In this document: piece after piece, positions 51,225 through 61,447 of the stretch
How positions within the stretch are numbered: position 1 is the stretch's first letter
Layout: each line of letters opens with the position of its first letter
NCBI RefSeq assembly: GCF_029101545.1
Contig: NZ_CP118866.1
Location: forward strand, 1 to 64,000
DNA: 64,000 bases
DNA from: Amygdalobacter indicium
GTDB lineage: Bacteria; Bacillota; Clostridia; Saccharofermentanales; Fastidiosipilaceae
Direction of reading: 5' to 3'
The notes under the pieces: model-generated
What the model was told of the DNA's origin: nothing
Seen by the model: only the letters and a program-made list of their open reading frames with translations
Database searches by the model: none
Translations under genes and position numbers: made by a program

Positions 51225-53000
51225 ATGGCGGAAGAGAAGAAAGAAATATCCAAGGTTGAATTAGCTAGAGAAGCTAGAGAAGAGCGTTTGGCTGAACAGA
51301 ACAAAGACGGCGGTAAAGCTCCGTTGAAATTGAACGATAAACGGGTAAGTTACATTACAATTCCGGTTCTGGTAATTGTTTTGATCGCGGCTTTGTTGTG
51401 GGGAAGTGTAGCTTTCGGTTTAGCGCAGAAATATTTGCCGGCGGCTAAGGTTGGCGATCGGACTTACACTGTTGCCGAATATAACTATGTATATAATTCA
51501 ATAGCTAATCAGATGGCTAATTATGCTCGTAATTACGGTATTAATATAGTTCTGAATGAAGTATCTCCTTTTGCTCAGAAAAAGGGTCAGACTTGGGCCG
51601 AAGTAATCAAAGACGCGACGGATAAACAACTGAACCGTTTCACCGTTGCTTATGCAGAAGCTCAGAAAAAGGGCATTACTCTGGATGAGAAAGAACAAAA
51701 AGATCTCGATGGTATGATCGAGAAATATAAGGAGAATTTGACTAAGGGTGCAGGTACTTTTTCTGAAGCTTTGATCGCAACTTACGGTAAAGGCGTGGAT
51801 GAAGACTTGTTCCGACGGATGGTGCAGGAGCAGACAATTGCCGAAAAATATACCAGAGTTACTCCGCGAGATATCAAATATACGGTGCCGGAACTGGAGA
51901 AAAAATATCAAGCGGCCAAAAATGACTATGATGTTTTCGACTTCCTCTATGCGACCTTGAATGTTAAGGTAGCGAATGTCGAAAAGCCGAAATATCCTGA
52001 TACATCTAAAGAAAAAGACAAAGATAAATTAAAAGAATTGAACGAGAAGTCGGCTAAATTGCACAAGGAATATCAAGCCAAAGTCGACGCAGCGACCAAG
52101 AAGGCGGCGGATGAAGCTGCAGCTTTGCAGAAAGAAGCTGAAGCGGCAATTAAGGATCCGGATACCTTCAAAGCTTTTGTTGAAAAACATAAGGATATTT
52201 TACAGACGGAGCAGGCGATGAAACCTGTTTCACCTAATCATTACAATCGGATTATTTCTATGATCGCCGATAATGACTTGGTAAAATTCTTAAGTGACAG
52301 TAAGCGCAAGGCTAATGACAAATTGATTTCTCATAAGGAAAAATCGGCAACAGTTAATTTGGCTATGTACCTGAATCGATTCCGCGATGAAGCTAAAACT
52401 ATTCATGCCGCCGTCAGAATTGTGCGGAAGAATGAAATTATGCGGCAATATACGTTAACGCAAAAATTGAAACCGGAAACCAAGATTACGGATGAACATG
52501 TTAAAGCTGCTTATGCGGCGGCAGAAAAAGTGTTGGAGAATTATCTGCAGGATGCCAAGACTCCGGATAAGATGAAGGCTACCGAGATTAAGGGCTACCA
52601 AAGCAGTTATCTTGATATGGTGGATTTTGTCCCGAGCACCAGTCCTTTTGCTACCGAAGTTGCAACCTGGTTGGAAAGCGCCGAGCGTAAGAGCGGTGAT
52701 ACCAAGGTTTTCCAAGATAAACTCATGGGTATGTATGCTGTAACTTTTGTCAAACGTCTGGATACACCGGCATGGCAGTCGACAGTTTCTTATAAAGAAG
52801 CGGATAAGCAATTCCAACATGACTTTGAAGTGATGACAGCCAAAGCGGAAAATGAGGTTAAGTCGGCTTGGGCTGCCGGTTTGGCGGATTTGGCACCTTC
52901 GTTGCCGAAGTATGCACCTAATAAAGCTGCCGATAATCAGCCGGCTGCTAAAGACGAAAAGCAGAGTACAGCGACGAAGACCGACGCGGCCAAAAAATAG
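51225..53000 (+). CDS. PrsA/SurA-like membrane-anchored foldase
   Basis: This encodes 591 residues; AGGAGATC precedes the ATG. A charged cytoplasmic N-terminus (1-40), one membrane segment (about 43-66), then a large extracytoplasmic part beginning AAKVGDRTYTVAEYNYVYNS, typical of the SurA/PrsA N-terminal chaperone domain, with a helical middle and a C-terminal tail rich in Ala, Lys and Asp. A clear rotamase core is not evident to me, so peptidyl-prolyl isomerase activity is uncertain. A probable folding factor for exported proteins, useful given the giant surface proteins encoded nearby. Confidence 0.7.
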   Translation: MAEEKKEISKVELAREAREERLAEQNKDGGKAPLKLNDKRVSYITIPVLVIVLIAALLWGSVAFGLAQKYLPAAKVGDRTYTVAEYNYVYNSIANQMANYARNYGINIVLNEVSPFAQKKGQTWAEVIKDATDKQLNRFTVAYAEAQKKGITLDEKEQKDLDGMIEKYKENLTKGAGTFSEALIATYGKGVDEDLFRRMVQEQTIAEKYTRVTPRDIKYTVPELEKKYQAAKNDYDVFDFLYATLNVKVANVEKPKYPDTSKEKDKDKLKELNEKSAKLHKEYQAKVDAATKKAADEAAALQKEAEAAIKDPDTFKAFVEKHKDILQTEQAMKPVSPNHYNRIISMIADNDLVKFLSDSKRKANDKLISHKEKSATVNLAMYLNRFRDEAKTIHAAVRIVRKNEIMRQYTLTQKLKPETKITDEHVKAAYAAAEKVLENYLQDAKTPDKMKATEIKGYQSSYLDMVDFVPSTSPFATEVATWLESAERKSGDTKVFQDKLMGMYAVTFVKRLDTPAWQSTVSYKEADKQFQHDFEVMTAKAENEVKSAWAAGLADLAPSLPKYAPNKAADNQPAAKDEKQSTATKTDAAKK

Positions 53001-53070
53001 TAAAGTTAATAAGTGGTAAAACGCTTGCCTACATATTAACAAACTTATACAAAATTAAACTGCAAAAATT

Positions 53071-53106
53071 GTGCAAAATGGAGAATTTCTCGTTTTGCAC
53101 TTTTTT
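53071..53106 (+). terminator. terminator before rpoB
   Basis: GTGCAAAA (53071-53078) pairs with TTTTGCAC (53093-53100), with an inner GAGA/CTC pairing, followed by TTTTTT. Confidence 0.85.
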
Positions 53107-53141
53107 ATCTTGACAGTTGTTCTTTAAAGGTAATTTTTGTT

Positions 53142-53150
53142 TGCTACACT
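53142..53150 (+). promoter_or_regulatory. extended -10 element of the rpoB promoter
   Basis: TGCTACACT, about 79 bases before the rpoB ATG. TTGACA at 53110-53115 is too far to pair with it. The leader contains CTAATCT and AGATTAG arms (about 53160-53207) that could fold. Confidence 0.5.
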
Positions 53151-53228
53151 GGCAGAACACTAATCTCAGGATTGTGTATGTGTATGTAAGTTGTATTTAA
53201 GATTAGTTGTAAGAAAGGATTTGACATT

Positions 53229-56200
53229 ATGGTGCATCCTGTAAAATTCGGGAAGACAGAGAGAATGTCTTACTCGAGACTGAAAGAAGTTCTGGATTTG
53301 CCGGATCTTTTGGAGGTACAGAAGAATTCTTATAAGTGGTTTACGCAAGAAGGATTGGATGAGGTTCTCAAAGATTATTCTCCTATAGTAGATCATTCAG
53401 GTGATATTGAGCTGCATTTTTTAAGCAAGGAGTTCGATCCGTCGAAGCCCGTTCATGATACCGAACAGGCAAGAGAATGCGATGCCAACTATGCGGCACC
53501 TTTGCGTATTAAAGTTCGTTTGGTGAATAAACGCTCCAATACTATGAAGGAGCAACAGATTTATATCGGCGATTTTCCGATTATGACCGATAACGGTACT
53601 TTTATTATTAACGGTGCCGAGCGCGTTATTATTTCGCAGTTGGTGCGTTCTCCGGGTGCTTATTTCTTGGAAACGCAGGATCCGAAAACGGGTAAAACTC
53701 TGTATTCTTCGCAAATTATCCCCAATCGCGGTTCCTGGCTGGAATATGAGATGGATGCCAATGATGTTATTTATGTTCGTTTGGATCGGGCACGTAAATT
53801 CCCACTGACAGTTTTGTTGCGTTCTTTGGGCTACGGTACAAACGAAGAATTAATTAATTTATTGGGTGATGATGAACGTGTCAAAGCGACTTTGGCCAAA
53901 GATTCTTGTACTAACAGAGAAGAAGGTTTGCAGGAACTTTACCGTAAATTACGTCCGGGTGAACCGATCAGTACCGAAGGTGCGGCAACGTTGATCAATC
54001 AGTTGCTGTTCGATGCCAGACGTTACGATTTGGCTCGTGTCGGTATCTATAAGCTGAACAAAAAATTGTCGTTGGTCGGTCGTCTGGAAGGTCACAAGGC
54101 AGCCGAAACTATTATGAGTGCCGACGGTGAAATTGTTGTACAGGAACAAGAAACAATTACGGCTGAAAAAGAAAAATGCATTCAGAACCTCGGTATTACC
54201 GAAGTAAGTATTTATCCGGTACAAAAAATCGGTGATACTATTGTTGAATCGGATAAAGCGGTAAAAGTTGTTTCCAACGGTCGCGTCGACTTGCCCGAGT
54301 ACTGCAAACTCTATGTGGATCAACGCGTTCTGGATTTGATTGATTTGGATAAATGCGGCATTAACGAGCAGGTTTTACTTTCCGTTTTGAAGGAAGTTAT
54401 CGAAAAATATGTGCAGGAAACTGCTGAGCTGGAAGAAGACGATTATGCCGGCAGAGCCGAAATTTTCGGACATATGTTGCAACGTGAGCAAAGTCGTTTG
54501 ATGCCGAAACATTTAACGATGGAAGATATTATGGCTTCCATATCTTATTTTATGGATTTGCCTTTCGGTGTCGGCACAATTGACGATATTGACCATTTGG
54601 GTAACAGACGTGTCCGTTCAGTCGGTGAGTTGTTGCAAAACCAGATGCGTGTCGGTTTTTCCAGAATGGAAAGAGTGGCACGGGAACGCATGGGTTCATT
54701 ACCGGACATTGATTCCGCCAGCCCGCAGCAGTTGGTTAATGCGCGCCCGATTTCGGCGGCAGTTAAGGAATTTTTCGGCAGTTCGCAATTGTCGCAATTC
54801 TTGGATCAGCCGAATCTGTTGGCTGAATTGACACATAAACGTCGTTTGTCGGCTTTAGGACCCGGCGGTTTGTCCAGAGATCGTGCCAACTTTGAAGTGC
54901 GTGACGTTCACTCTTCCCATTACGGTCGTATTTGTCCGATTGAGACGCCTGAAGGTCCGAACATCGGTTTGATCAACTCCTTGGCGTCGTATGCTAAAGT
55001 GAATAAATACGGTTTCATTGAAACCCCTTATCGTATCTATGATAAGGAAAAGGGCGTTGTTACGAATGAAGTTCGTTATATGACGGCTGATGAAGAAGAT
55101 TACTACTATGTAGCACAGGCGAATGAACCGATTGACGAAAACGGTAAGTTCATGGAGAAAAAAGTTCTGGTACGTTACCTTGATAAATTTATTGAGGTTG
55201 AGCCGGAAAGAGTCGATTTGATGGACGTTTCGCCGAAACAGGTTGTTTCAGTTGCTACTTCCTTGATTCCTTTCCTGTCCAACGATGACGCCAACCGTGC
55301 TTTGATGGGTTCCAACATGCAGCGTCAGGCAGTGCCTTTGATTACTACCGATGCACCGATTATCGGTACAGGTATGGAGTATCGGGCAGCACATGACTCA
55401 GGTTCATGTATTATTGCCAAACATGCCGGTACAATCGATTTTGTCAGCGGCGATGAGATTCGGGTACGTACGGATAAGAACGAAATTGATAAGTACAAGT
55501 TAATTAAGTATCGTCGTTCCAATCAGAATACCTGCATTAATCAGCGTCCGATTGTTCATTACGGTGAGAAAGTTGCAGCCGGCGACACTTTGGCTGACGG
55601 CCCGGCTACCAGCAACGGCGAACTGGCTTTGGGTAAGAATGTCTTAATCGGTTTTATGACCTGGGAAGGTTATAACTACGAGGATGCCGTTCTGATTAAT
55701 GAAAGAATTGTACGCGACGACGTTTATACTTCTATTCACATTGACGAGTTCGAGTGTGAAGCCAGAGACACGAAATTGGGACCGGAAGAAATTACGCGTG
55801 AAATTCCGAATGTCAGTGATGAAGCGATCAAAGATTTGGATGAAAACGGCATTATTCGTATCGGTGCCGAAGTAACGACAGGTGATATTCTGGTCGGTAA
55901 AGTTACACCTAAGGGTGAAACGGAGTTGACGGCCGAAGAGCGTCTGTATCGTGCCATTTTCGGTGAAAAAGTGCGGGAAGTGCGTGATACGTCCGTACGC
56001 GTGCCTAACGGTGAATCGGGAATTGTAGTTGATGCCAAAGTTTTCACCCGTGAAAATAACGACGAAATGAAGCACGGCGTCAATAAGATGGTGCGTGTTT
56101 ATATAGCTCAGAAACGTAAATTGTCGGTCGGCGATAAAATGGCCGGTCGTCATGGTAACAAAGGTGTTGTTTCCAGAATTTTACCGGAAGAAGATATGCC

Positions 56201-57362
56201 TTTCCTGGCAGACGGCAGAACGTTGGATATTGTGTTGAATCCTCTGGGCGTTCCTTCCCGTATGAATATCGGTCAGTTGCTGGAAGTTCACTTGGGTCGG
56301 GCAGCCAAGATTTTAGGTTGGCATGTTGCTGTACCGTCTTTCGACTGTGCTAATGAAAAAGAAATTCAGGAAGCATTTGCGAAAGCCGGCATTGATCCGG
56401 ACGGTAAAACAGTCCTTTATGACGGTCGTACAGGTAATCCTTTCGATAATCGTATTACTGTCGGTATCATGTATTATCTGAAATTGGCCCACTTGGTCGA
56501 TGATAAAATTCACGCTCGTTCCACCGGTCCTTATTCTCTGGTTACCAAGCAGCCTTTGGGCGGTAAAGCGCAATTCGGCGGTCAACGTTTCGGTGAGATG
56601 GAAGTTTGGGCTTTGCAGGCTTACGGTGCAGCTTATGCGTTGCGTGAAATTTTGACCTTCAAGTCGGATGATGTCAGCGGTCGTGAAAAGGCTTATCAGT
56701 CAATTGTCAAAGGTGAAAATATTACGGAAGCCGGTACACCTGAATCCTTCAAGGTTTTGGTGAAAGAATTGCAATCTATCGGTTTGGATATCAACATTAA
56801 AGCTACAACCGAAGACAGCGAAATGATTACAAACGGCGGTATGAGTAATATGTCCGACGAAGAAGCCGGTAAAGATTTGGCGACCAAGTTGGATGAAATT
56901 GCTAAACAGTCGGCGATTAAGCTCGATAATGAACAGCACGAGGAAAGTGCGGACGATGATGATGCGAGCGAGAGCGACGATAACGACAATATAGGTCATG
57001 CACTTGACAGCTTGTATATGCAGAAAGTAATCAACAATATTCCGGTAATTACAGCCGAAGCCAACACTATGCAGGCTAACGGTTTTGCCGAATTGCAGTT
57101 GGAGCAGGAAAGAGCTTTGTTGAATAACATGAATCAGGATGAGAATGACGAGAACGGCGAAGCGGATGAACGCGGCAATCTTTATAAGATTAATCGCTAT
57201 CAGCACTCTCGCCTGGAGACGGATAAAACCTTGGCAGCAGAGACGGAACTTGAACGCAAACGCCATATGGAAATGAATGAATCCTTGCAAAGCATGGTTA
57301 ACAATGCTTTCAAGCATGAGGATTCGGACAAAGAACATACTGACGAGGCTGAGAAAAATTAA
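53229..57362 (+). CDS. rpoB: RNA polymerase beta subunit
   Basis: This encodes 1377 residues; AAAGGA precedes the ATG. Landmarks: FGKTERMSYSRLKEVLDLPD at the start, the rifampicin region SSQLSQFLDQPNLLAELTHKRRLSALGPGG with wild-type-like Asp, His and Ser, and the GDKMAGRHGNKGVV and GKAQFGGQRFGEMEVWAL active-centre motifs. The conserved end (ESFKVLVKELQSIGLDI) falls at about residue 1190. The remaining ~180 residues are an extra acidic and Asn/Gln/Glu-rich tail, longer than the short acidic tails of other Firmicutes. It is followed 14 bases later by rpoC. Confidence 0.96.
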   Translation: MVHPVKFGKTERMSYSRLKEVLDLPDLLEVQKNSYKWFTQEGLDEVLKDYSPIVDHSGDIELHFLSKEFDPSKPVHDTEQARECDANYAAPLRIKVRLVNKRSNTMKEQQIYIGDFPIMTDNGTFIINGAERVIISQLVRSPGAYFLETQDPKTGKTLYSSQIIPNRGSWLEYEMDANDVIYVRLDRARKFPLTVLLRSLGYGTNEELINLLGDDERVKATLAKDSCTNREEGLQELYRKLRPGEPISTEGAATLINQLLFDARRYDLARVGIYKLNKKLSLVGRLEGHKAAETIMSADGEIVVQEQETITAEKEKCIQNLGITEVSIYPVQKIGDTIVESDKAVKVVSNGRVDLPEYCKLYVDQRVLDLIDLDKCGINEQVLLSVLKEVIEKYVQETAELEEDDYAGRAEIFGHMLQREQSRLMPKHLTMEDIMASISYFMDLPFGVGTIDDIDHLGNRRVRSVGELLQNQMRVGFSRMERVARERMGSLPDIDSASPQQLVNARPISAAVKEFFGSSQLSQFLDQPNLLAELTHKRRLSALGPGGLSRDRANFEVRDVHSSHYGRICPIETPEGPNIGLINSLASYAKVNKYGFIETPYRIYDKEKGVVTNEVRYMTADEEDYYYVAQANEPIDENGKFMEKKVLVRYLDKFIEVEPERVDLMDVSPKQVVSVATSLIPFLSNDDANRALMGSNMQRQAVPLITTDAPIIGTGMEYRAAHDSGSCIIAKHAGTIDFVSGDEIRVRTDKNEIDKYKLIKYRRSNQNTCINQRPIVHYGEKVAAGDTLADGPATSNGELALGKNVLIGFMTWEGYNYEDAVLINERIVRDDVYTSIHIDEFECEARDTKLGPEEITREIPNVSDEAIKDLDENGIIRIGAEVTTGDILVGKVTPKGETELTAEERLYRAIFGEKVREVRDTSVRVPNGESGIVVDAKVFTRENNDEMKHGVNKMVRVYIAQKRKLSVGDKMAGRHGNKGVVSRILPEEDMPFLADGRTLDIVLNPLGVPSRMNIGQLLEVHLGRAAKILGWHVAVPSFDCANEKEIQEAFAKAGIDPDGKTVLYDGRTGNPFDNRITVGIMYYLKLAHLVDDKIHARSTGPYSLVTKQPLGGKAQFGGQRFGEMEVWALQAYGAAYALREILTFKSDDVSGREKAYQSIVKGENITEAGTPESFKVLVKELQSIGLDINIKATTEDSEMITNGGMSNMSDEEAGKDLATKLDEIAKQSAIKLDNEQHEESADDDDASESDDNDNIGHALDSLYMQKVINNIPVITAEANTMQANGFAELQLEQERALLNNMNQDENDENGEADERGNLYKINRYQHSRLETDKTLAAETELERKRHMEMNESLQSMVNNAFKHEDSDKEHTDEAEKN

Positions 57363-57376
57363 GAAAGGAATTAGCT

Positions 57377-60300
57377 ATGGCTACTGATCAAATATTTGAA
57401 TCAATTTCCATTCAATTGGCTTCACCGGAGCGGATTTTGGAATGGTCTTGCGGCGAAGTTACGAAGCCTGAAACGATTAACTATCGTACGTTGAAACCCG
57501 AGAGGGACGGTTTGTTCTGCGAGAGAATTTTCGGACCGGCGAAAGATAATGAATGTCATTGCGGTAAATACAAGAAAATTCGTTATCGCGGTATAGTTTG
57601 TGACCGTTGCGGCGTTGAAGTTACATCGAGTAAAGTCAGACGGGAACGTATGGGTCATATTAAATTGGCGACACCGGTTTCTCATATCTGGTATTTCCGC
57701 GGTATTCCTTCCCGTATGGGCTTAATTTTGGATATTACGCCCCGTAATTTGGAGCGAGTTCTCTATTTTGCGTCTTATATTGTTACCGATCCGGGTGAAA
57801 CCGATTTGGCCTATAAGCAAATTCTTAATGACAATGAATACAACGAAGCTGTTAAGAAATACGGTCGTAACGCTTTCAAAGCCGGAATGGGCGGCGAAGC
57901 GGTCAAGAAGCTTTTGCAGGATATTGATGTTAAAAAACTGCTTGCGGAACTGAAAGAACAATTTAAGGATGCCGTAGGTCAGAAACGGGCGAAATTAATC
58001 AAACGTCTGCAAGTCGTAGAGTCGTTTATCGATTCCAACAATCGCCCTGAGTGGATGGTTTTGGATGTATTGCCGGTTTTGCCGCCAGATTTGAGACCGA
58101 TGGTTCAGCTTGACGGCGGACGTTTCGCAACCTCAGATTTGAATGATTTATATCGCAGGGTTATCAACCGTAACAACCGTTTGAAGAAACTGTTGAGTTT
58201 GGGTGCGCCGCAGATTATTGTGCGCAATGAGAAGCGGATGTTGCAGGAAGCTGTCGATGCTTTGATTGATAACGGTCGTCGCGGTCGGGCAGTTACCGGT
58301 GCCGGTAATCGGCCGTTGAAGAGTTTGTCCGATATTTTGAAGGGCAAGCAGGGCCGTTTCCGTCAGAACCTGTTAGGTAAACGTGTCGACTATTCCGGTC
58401 GTTCGGTTATTGTTGTCGGCCCGGAACTGAAGATGAATCAGTGCGGTTTGCCGAAAGAAATGGCGATCGAGTTGTTCAAGCCTTTCGTTATGCGGGAACT
58501 GGTCAAGCGTGGTTTGGCTTTGAATATTAAAACGGCTAAGAGATTGATCGAGCGGGCGAATGACGATATTTGGAATATTTTGGAAGAAGTTATTCAGGAT
58601 CACCCGGTATTGCTGAACCGTGCCCCGACATTGCACCGTTTGGGAATTCAGGCATATGAGCCGGTTTTGGTTGAAGGTAGAGCAATCAAGCTGCATCCGT
58701 TGAGCTGTACGCCGTTCAACGCGGACTTCGATGGTGACCAGATGGCTGTACACTTACCTTTAACTCCGGAAGCTCAGGCTGAAGCGCGTTTCCTGATGCT
58801 GGCTGCCAACAATTTGTTGAAGCCGCAGGATGGTAAACCCGTTACAGTTCCTTCTCAGGATATGATTTTGGGTTGTTATTATTTAACAATGTTGAAACCG
58901 GGAGAAACGGGCGAAGGCAAATATTTCAGTTCGGTGGAAGAAGCGGAATTAGCTTATTTCCATCACGATTTAGGTTTGCATTGCAAAATTAAAGTCAGAA
59001 TTACGGCGGAAATTAATCGCAAGAAACATACGCAAATAGTTGAAACTACTTACGGCCGTTTGATTTTCAATGCGATTATTCCCCAGAATCTGGGCTTTGT
59101 CGATCGCAGCAAGCCGGAAAATTATTGCGTGCCGGAATGTGATTTCCTGGTAGATAAGGGCAAATTGAAACAGATTATCGACCGTTGTATTCGGAAGAAC
59201 GGTTTGTCCATTGCCAGCCGGACATTGGATAAGATTAAGGCTTTGGGTTACAAGAATTCTACTACTGCCGGTATATCTATCGGTATCTTCGACATGGATA
59301 TTCCTGAAGTTAAGCAGAAATATTTGTCCGAGGCCGAGAAAAAAGTTGAATTTATTGCTCGCCAGTATCGCCGCGGTTTGCTGAATGAAGAAGGCAGACG
59401 GAATGCGACAATTAAAGTTTGGCGTGAAACTACGGATACGATTACTAAAGCTTTGGAAGAGAATCTGGATGAGTACAACCCGATTAACATGATGAGTAAA
59501 TCAGGTGCGCGTGGTTCTATTTCTCAGATTAAGCAATTGGCCGGTATGCGCGGTAACATGGCGGATACTTCAGGTAGAACCATTGAAATTCCGATTAAGT
59601 CGAATCTGCGTGAAGGCATGAATGTTTTGGAATTCTTCATTTCTTCGCACGGCGCACGTAAAGCTTTGTCCGATACGGCTTTGAAAACCGCTGACTCAGG
59701 TTATCTGACCAGACGTCTGGTTGATGTTTCGCAGGATGTTATCGTGTCGGAAGAAGATTGCGGTACGAGTGACTGCTTTGAAGTTTCGGCAATTACAGCC
59801 GGTACCGACAATGAAGCCAAGCGTGTGCTCAAACCTTTGCGGGATCGCTTGAGCGGCCGTTATTTAGGCAAGGATGTTCTGGATCCGAATACCGGTGAGG
59901 TATTAGCTTTCGCCAATACGCTGGTAAGTCCGGAATTGGCTGAGACTATTGAAAAGGCGGGCGTAACTTCCTGCTACATCAGAACGGTATTAACCTGTCA
60001 TGCCAAACGCGGCATTTGTGCCCGTTGTTACGGTCTGGATTTGGCGGTCGCATCTTTGGTTTCTATCGGTGAAGCTGTCGGTATTGTGGCGGCTCAGGCC
60101 ATCGGTGAACCGGGTACACAGTTAACCATGCGTACGTTCCATACCGGCGGTATCGCCAACTCCGGTGACGATATCACTCAAGGTTTGCCCCGTGTTGAAG
60201 AGTTGTTCGAAGCCCGCAAACCTAAGGGTCAGGCTATTATGTGCGAAATGAACGGTGTCGTTTCTATTCAGGATTCTGCCAACAAGCGGAAACGTGAAAT

Positions 60301-60964
60301 TACGATTCGTTCCGAGGTGGGCGAAGAGATGGTGTATTCCGTTCCGTATGCCGCTTCCTTGTATGTTCATGACGGCAGTATCGTTAAACCGGGAGATTTG
60401 ATCACCAAAGGTTCGATTAACCCGCATGATATCCTGAAAGTCGGCGGCATTCAGGCTGTACAACGTTATATTATCGCTGAAGTTATTAAGGTTTATGAGA
60501 ACAACGGTGTTGAAATCAACGATAAGCACGTAGAAATTATTGCACGTCAGATGATGCGTATGGTGCGAATCGATGATCCGGGTGATACTAACTTGCCGAC
60601 AGGTAATCTTGTTGATATTATGGATTTCGAAGAGGCCAATAATAAAGCGGCGGCTGAAGGCAAACGGGAAGCTGTCGGCCAAAGAGAGCTGTTGGGTATT
60701 ACGAAAGCTTCTCTGGCAACTGAAAGCTGGTTGTCGGCTGCTTCCTTCCAGGAGACGACAAGAGTTTTGACGGATGCTGCGACCAAAGGCAAGAGCGATA
60801 TGTTGAGAGGTTTGAAAGAGAACACGATTATCGGTACGTTAATTCCTGCCGGTACCGGTCTGAAACGTTATCGTCGCTTGGTCCCTGTCCCGGTAATTGA
60901 GGACAACCGTGCCATTTTGGAAGAGACTTTAGCTGATGTTAAGGCGCATGAGGATTCTTTATAA
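57377..60964 (+). CDS. rpoC: RNA polymerase beta' subunit
   Basis: This encodes 1195 residues; AAAGGAATT precedes the ATG. N-terminal zinc finger CHCGKYK ... CDRCGVE, catalytic NADFDGDQMAVHLP with the three Asp, bridge helix and trigger loop region GSISQIKQLAGMRGNMADTSGR, second zinc site around LTCHAKRGICARCYG, and the C-terminal IIGTLIPAGTGLKRYR. It partners RpoB. A terminator follows. Confidence 0.97.
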   Translation: MATDQIFESISIQLASPERILEWSCGEVTKPETINYRTLKPERDGLFCERIFGPAKDNECHCGKYKKIRYRGIVCDRCGVEVTSSKVRRERMGHIKLATPVSHIWYFRGIPSRMGLILDITPRNLERVLYFASYIVTDPGETDLAYKQILNDNEYNEAVKKYGRNAFKAGMGGEAVKKLLQDIDVKKLLAELKEQFKDAVGQKRAKLIKRLQVVESFIDSNNRPEWMVLDVLPVLPPDLRPMVQLDGGRFATSDLNDLYRRVINRNNRLKKLLSLGAPQIIVRNEKRMLQEAVDALIDNGRRGRAVTGAGNRPLKSLSDILKGKQGRFRQNLLGKRVDYSGRSVIVVGPELKMNQCGLPKEMAIELFKPFVMRELVKRGLALNIKTAKRLIERANDDIWNILEEVIQDHPVLLNRAPTLHRLGIQAYEPVLVEGRAIKLHPLSCTPFNADFDGDQMAVHLPLTPEAQAEARFLMLAANNLLKPQDGKPVTVPSQDMILGCYYLTMLKPGETGEGKYFSSVEEAELAYFHHDLGLHCKIKVRITAEINRKKHTQIVETTYGRLIFNAIIPQNLGFVDRSKPENYCVPECDFLVDKGKLKQIIDRCIRKNGLSIASRTLDKIKALGYKNSTTAGISIGIFDMDIPEVKQKYLSEAEKKVEFIARQYRRGLLNEEGRRNATIKVWRETTDTITKALEENLDEYNPINMMSKSGARGSISQIKQLAGMRGNMADTSGRTIEIPIKSNLREGMNVLEFFISSHGARKALSDTALKTADSGYLTRRLVDVSQDVIVSEEDCGTSDCFEVSAITAGTDNEAKRVLKPLRDRLSGRYLGKDVLDPNTGEVLAFANTLVSPELAETIEKAGVTSCYIRTVLTCHAKRGICARCYGLDLAVASLVSIGEAVGIVAAQAIGEPGTQLTMRTFHTGGIANSGDDITQGLPRVEELFEARKPKGQAIMCEMNGVVSIQDSANKRKREITIRSEVGEEMVYSVPYAASLYVHDGSIVKPGDLITKGSINPHDILKVGGIQAVQRYIIAEVIKVYENNGVEINDKHVEIIARQMMRMVRIDDPGDTNLPTGNLVDIMDFEEANNKAAAEGKREAVGQRELLGITKASLATESWLSAASFQETTRVLTDAATKGKSDMLRGLKENTIIGTLIPAGTGLKRYRRLVPVPVIEDNRAILEETLADVKAHEDSL

Positions 60965-60978
60965 GATGATAGTTATTA

Positions 60979-61016
60979 ACAGAACTTGCCGACAAACGAC
61001 AGGTTCTGTTTTTAAT
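60979..61016 (+). terminator. terminator of rpoBC
   Basis: ACAGAACTTG (60979-60988) pairs with CAGGTTCTGT (61000-61009) with one G-T pair, followed by a T-rich run. Confidence 0.85.
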
Positions 61017-61019
61017 TTA

Positions 61020-61048
61020 TTGACACTTCTTGTCCATCTTAGTATTAT
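61020..61048 (+). promoter_or_regulatory. promoter of the HPr-like gene
   Basis: TTGACA (61020-61025), 17 bases, TATTAT (61043-61048). AGCGGAGG and the ATG follow within 25 bases. Confidence 0.8.
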
Positions 61049-61069
61049 TGAGATAAGCGGAGGCTATTT

Positions 61070-61321
61070 ATGTTACAGAAAACAGTAAAATTCCATTGTC
61101 AGGCAAACGAACAGATGAAGTTGGTGGCTAATTTAATTCAAAAAGCCAGTAACTATCAGTCACACATTAATTTGGAAACCAATGGACGCAAAGCTAATTG
61201 CAAGTCTTTACTGGGTATGATGTCTTTGGGTATGCAAGATGACTGCGAGATTACCATTACATGCGATGGTCAGGATGAGCAGGATGCGATGCAGGAATTG
61301 GTCGTTTACTTGAGCAAATAA
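61070..61321 (+). CDS. Crh-like HPr family protein lacking His15
   Basis: This encodes 83 residues, HPr length, and aligns without gaps to HPr: QKTVKF strand, helix, then KSLLGMMSLGMQDDCEITI and DEQDAMQEL. The PTS phosphorylation site His15 is Gln15 (ANEQMKL where HPr has GLHARP), and Arg17 and Pro18 are Lys and Leu. The regulatory Ser46 is kept in CKSLLGMMS. This is the pattern of Bacillus Crh, which takes part in catabolite control through Ser46 phosphorylation but not in sugar transport. A true HPr would have to be encoded elsewhere. It has its own promoter and stands between rpoC and uvrC. Confidence 0.85.
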   Translation: MLQKTVKFHCQANEQMKLVANLIQKASNYQSHINLETNGRKANCKSLLGMMSLGMQDDCEITITCDGQDEQDAMQELVVYLSK

Positions 61322-61447
61322 GCGATTAAGCGGCAGAAATTAAGTTATTTATTTGTTATTTAGGCAACTTGAGCGGGCTGTGTATAGGCAGTCAATGCGT
61401 GAGTTGCTTAATTTTATTTTGAAATGAACGTTGAGAGGCGAAATTCG

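Noticed and set aside
53110..53150. TTGACA at 53110 as the -35 partner of TACACT at 53145
   Set aside because: The 29-base gap is too long for a sigma-A promoter; the extended -10 alone is the better reading.
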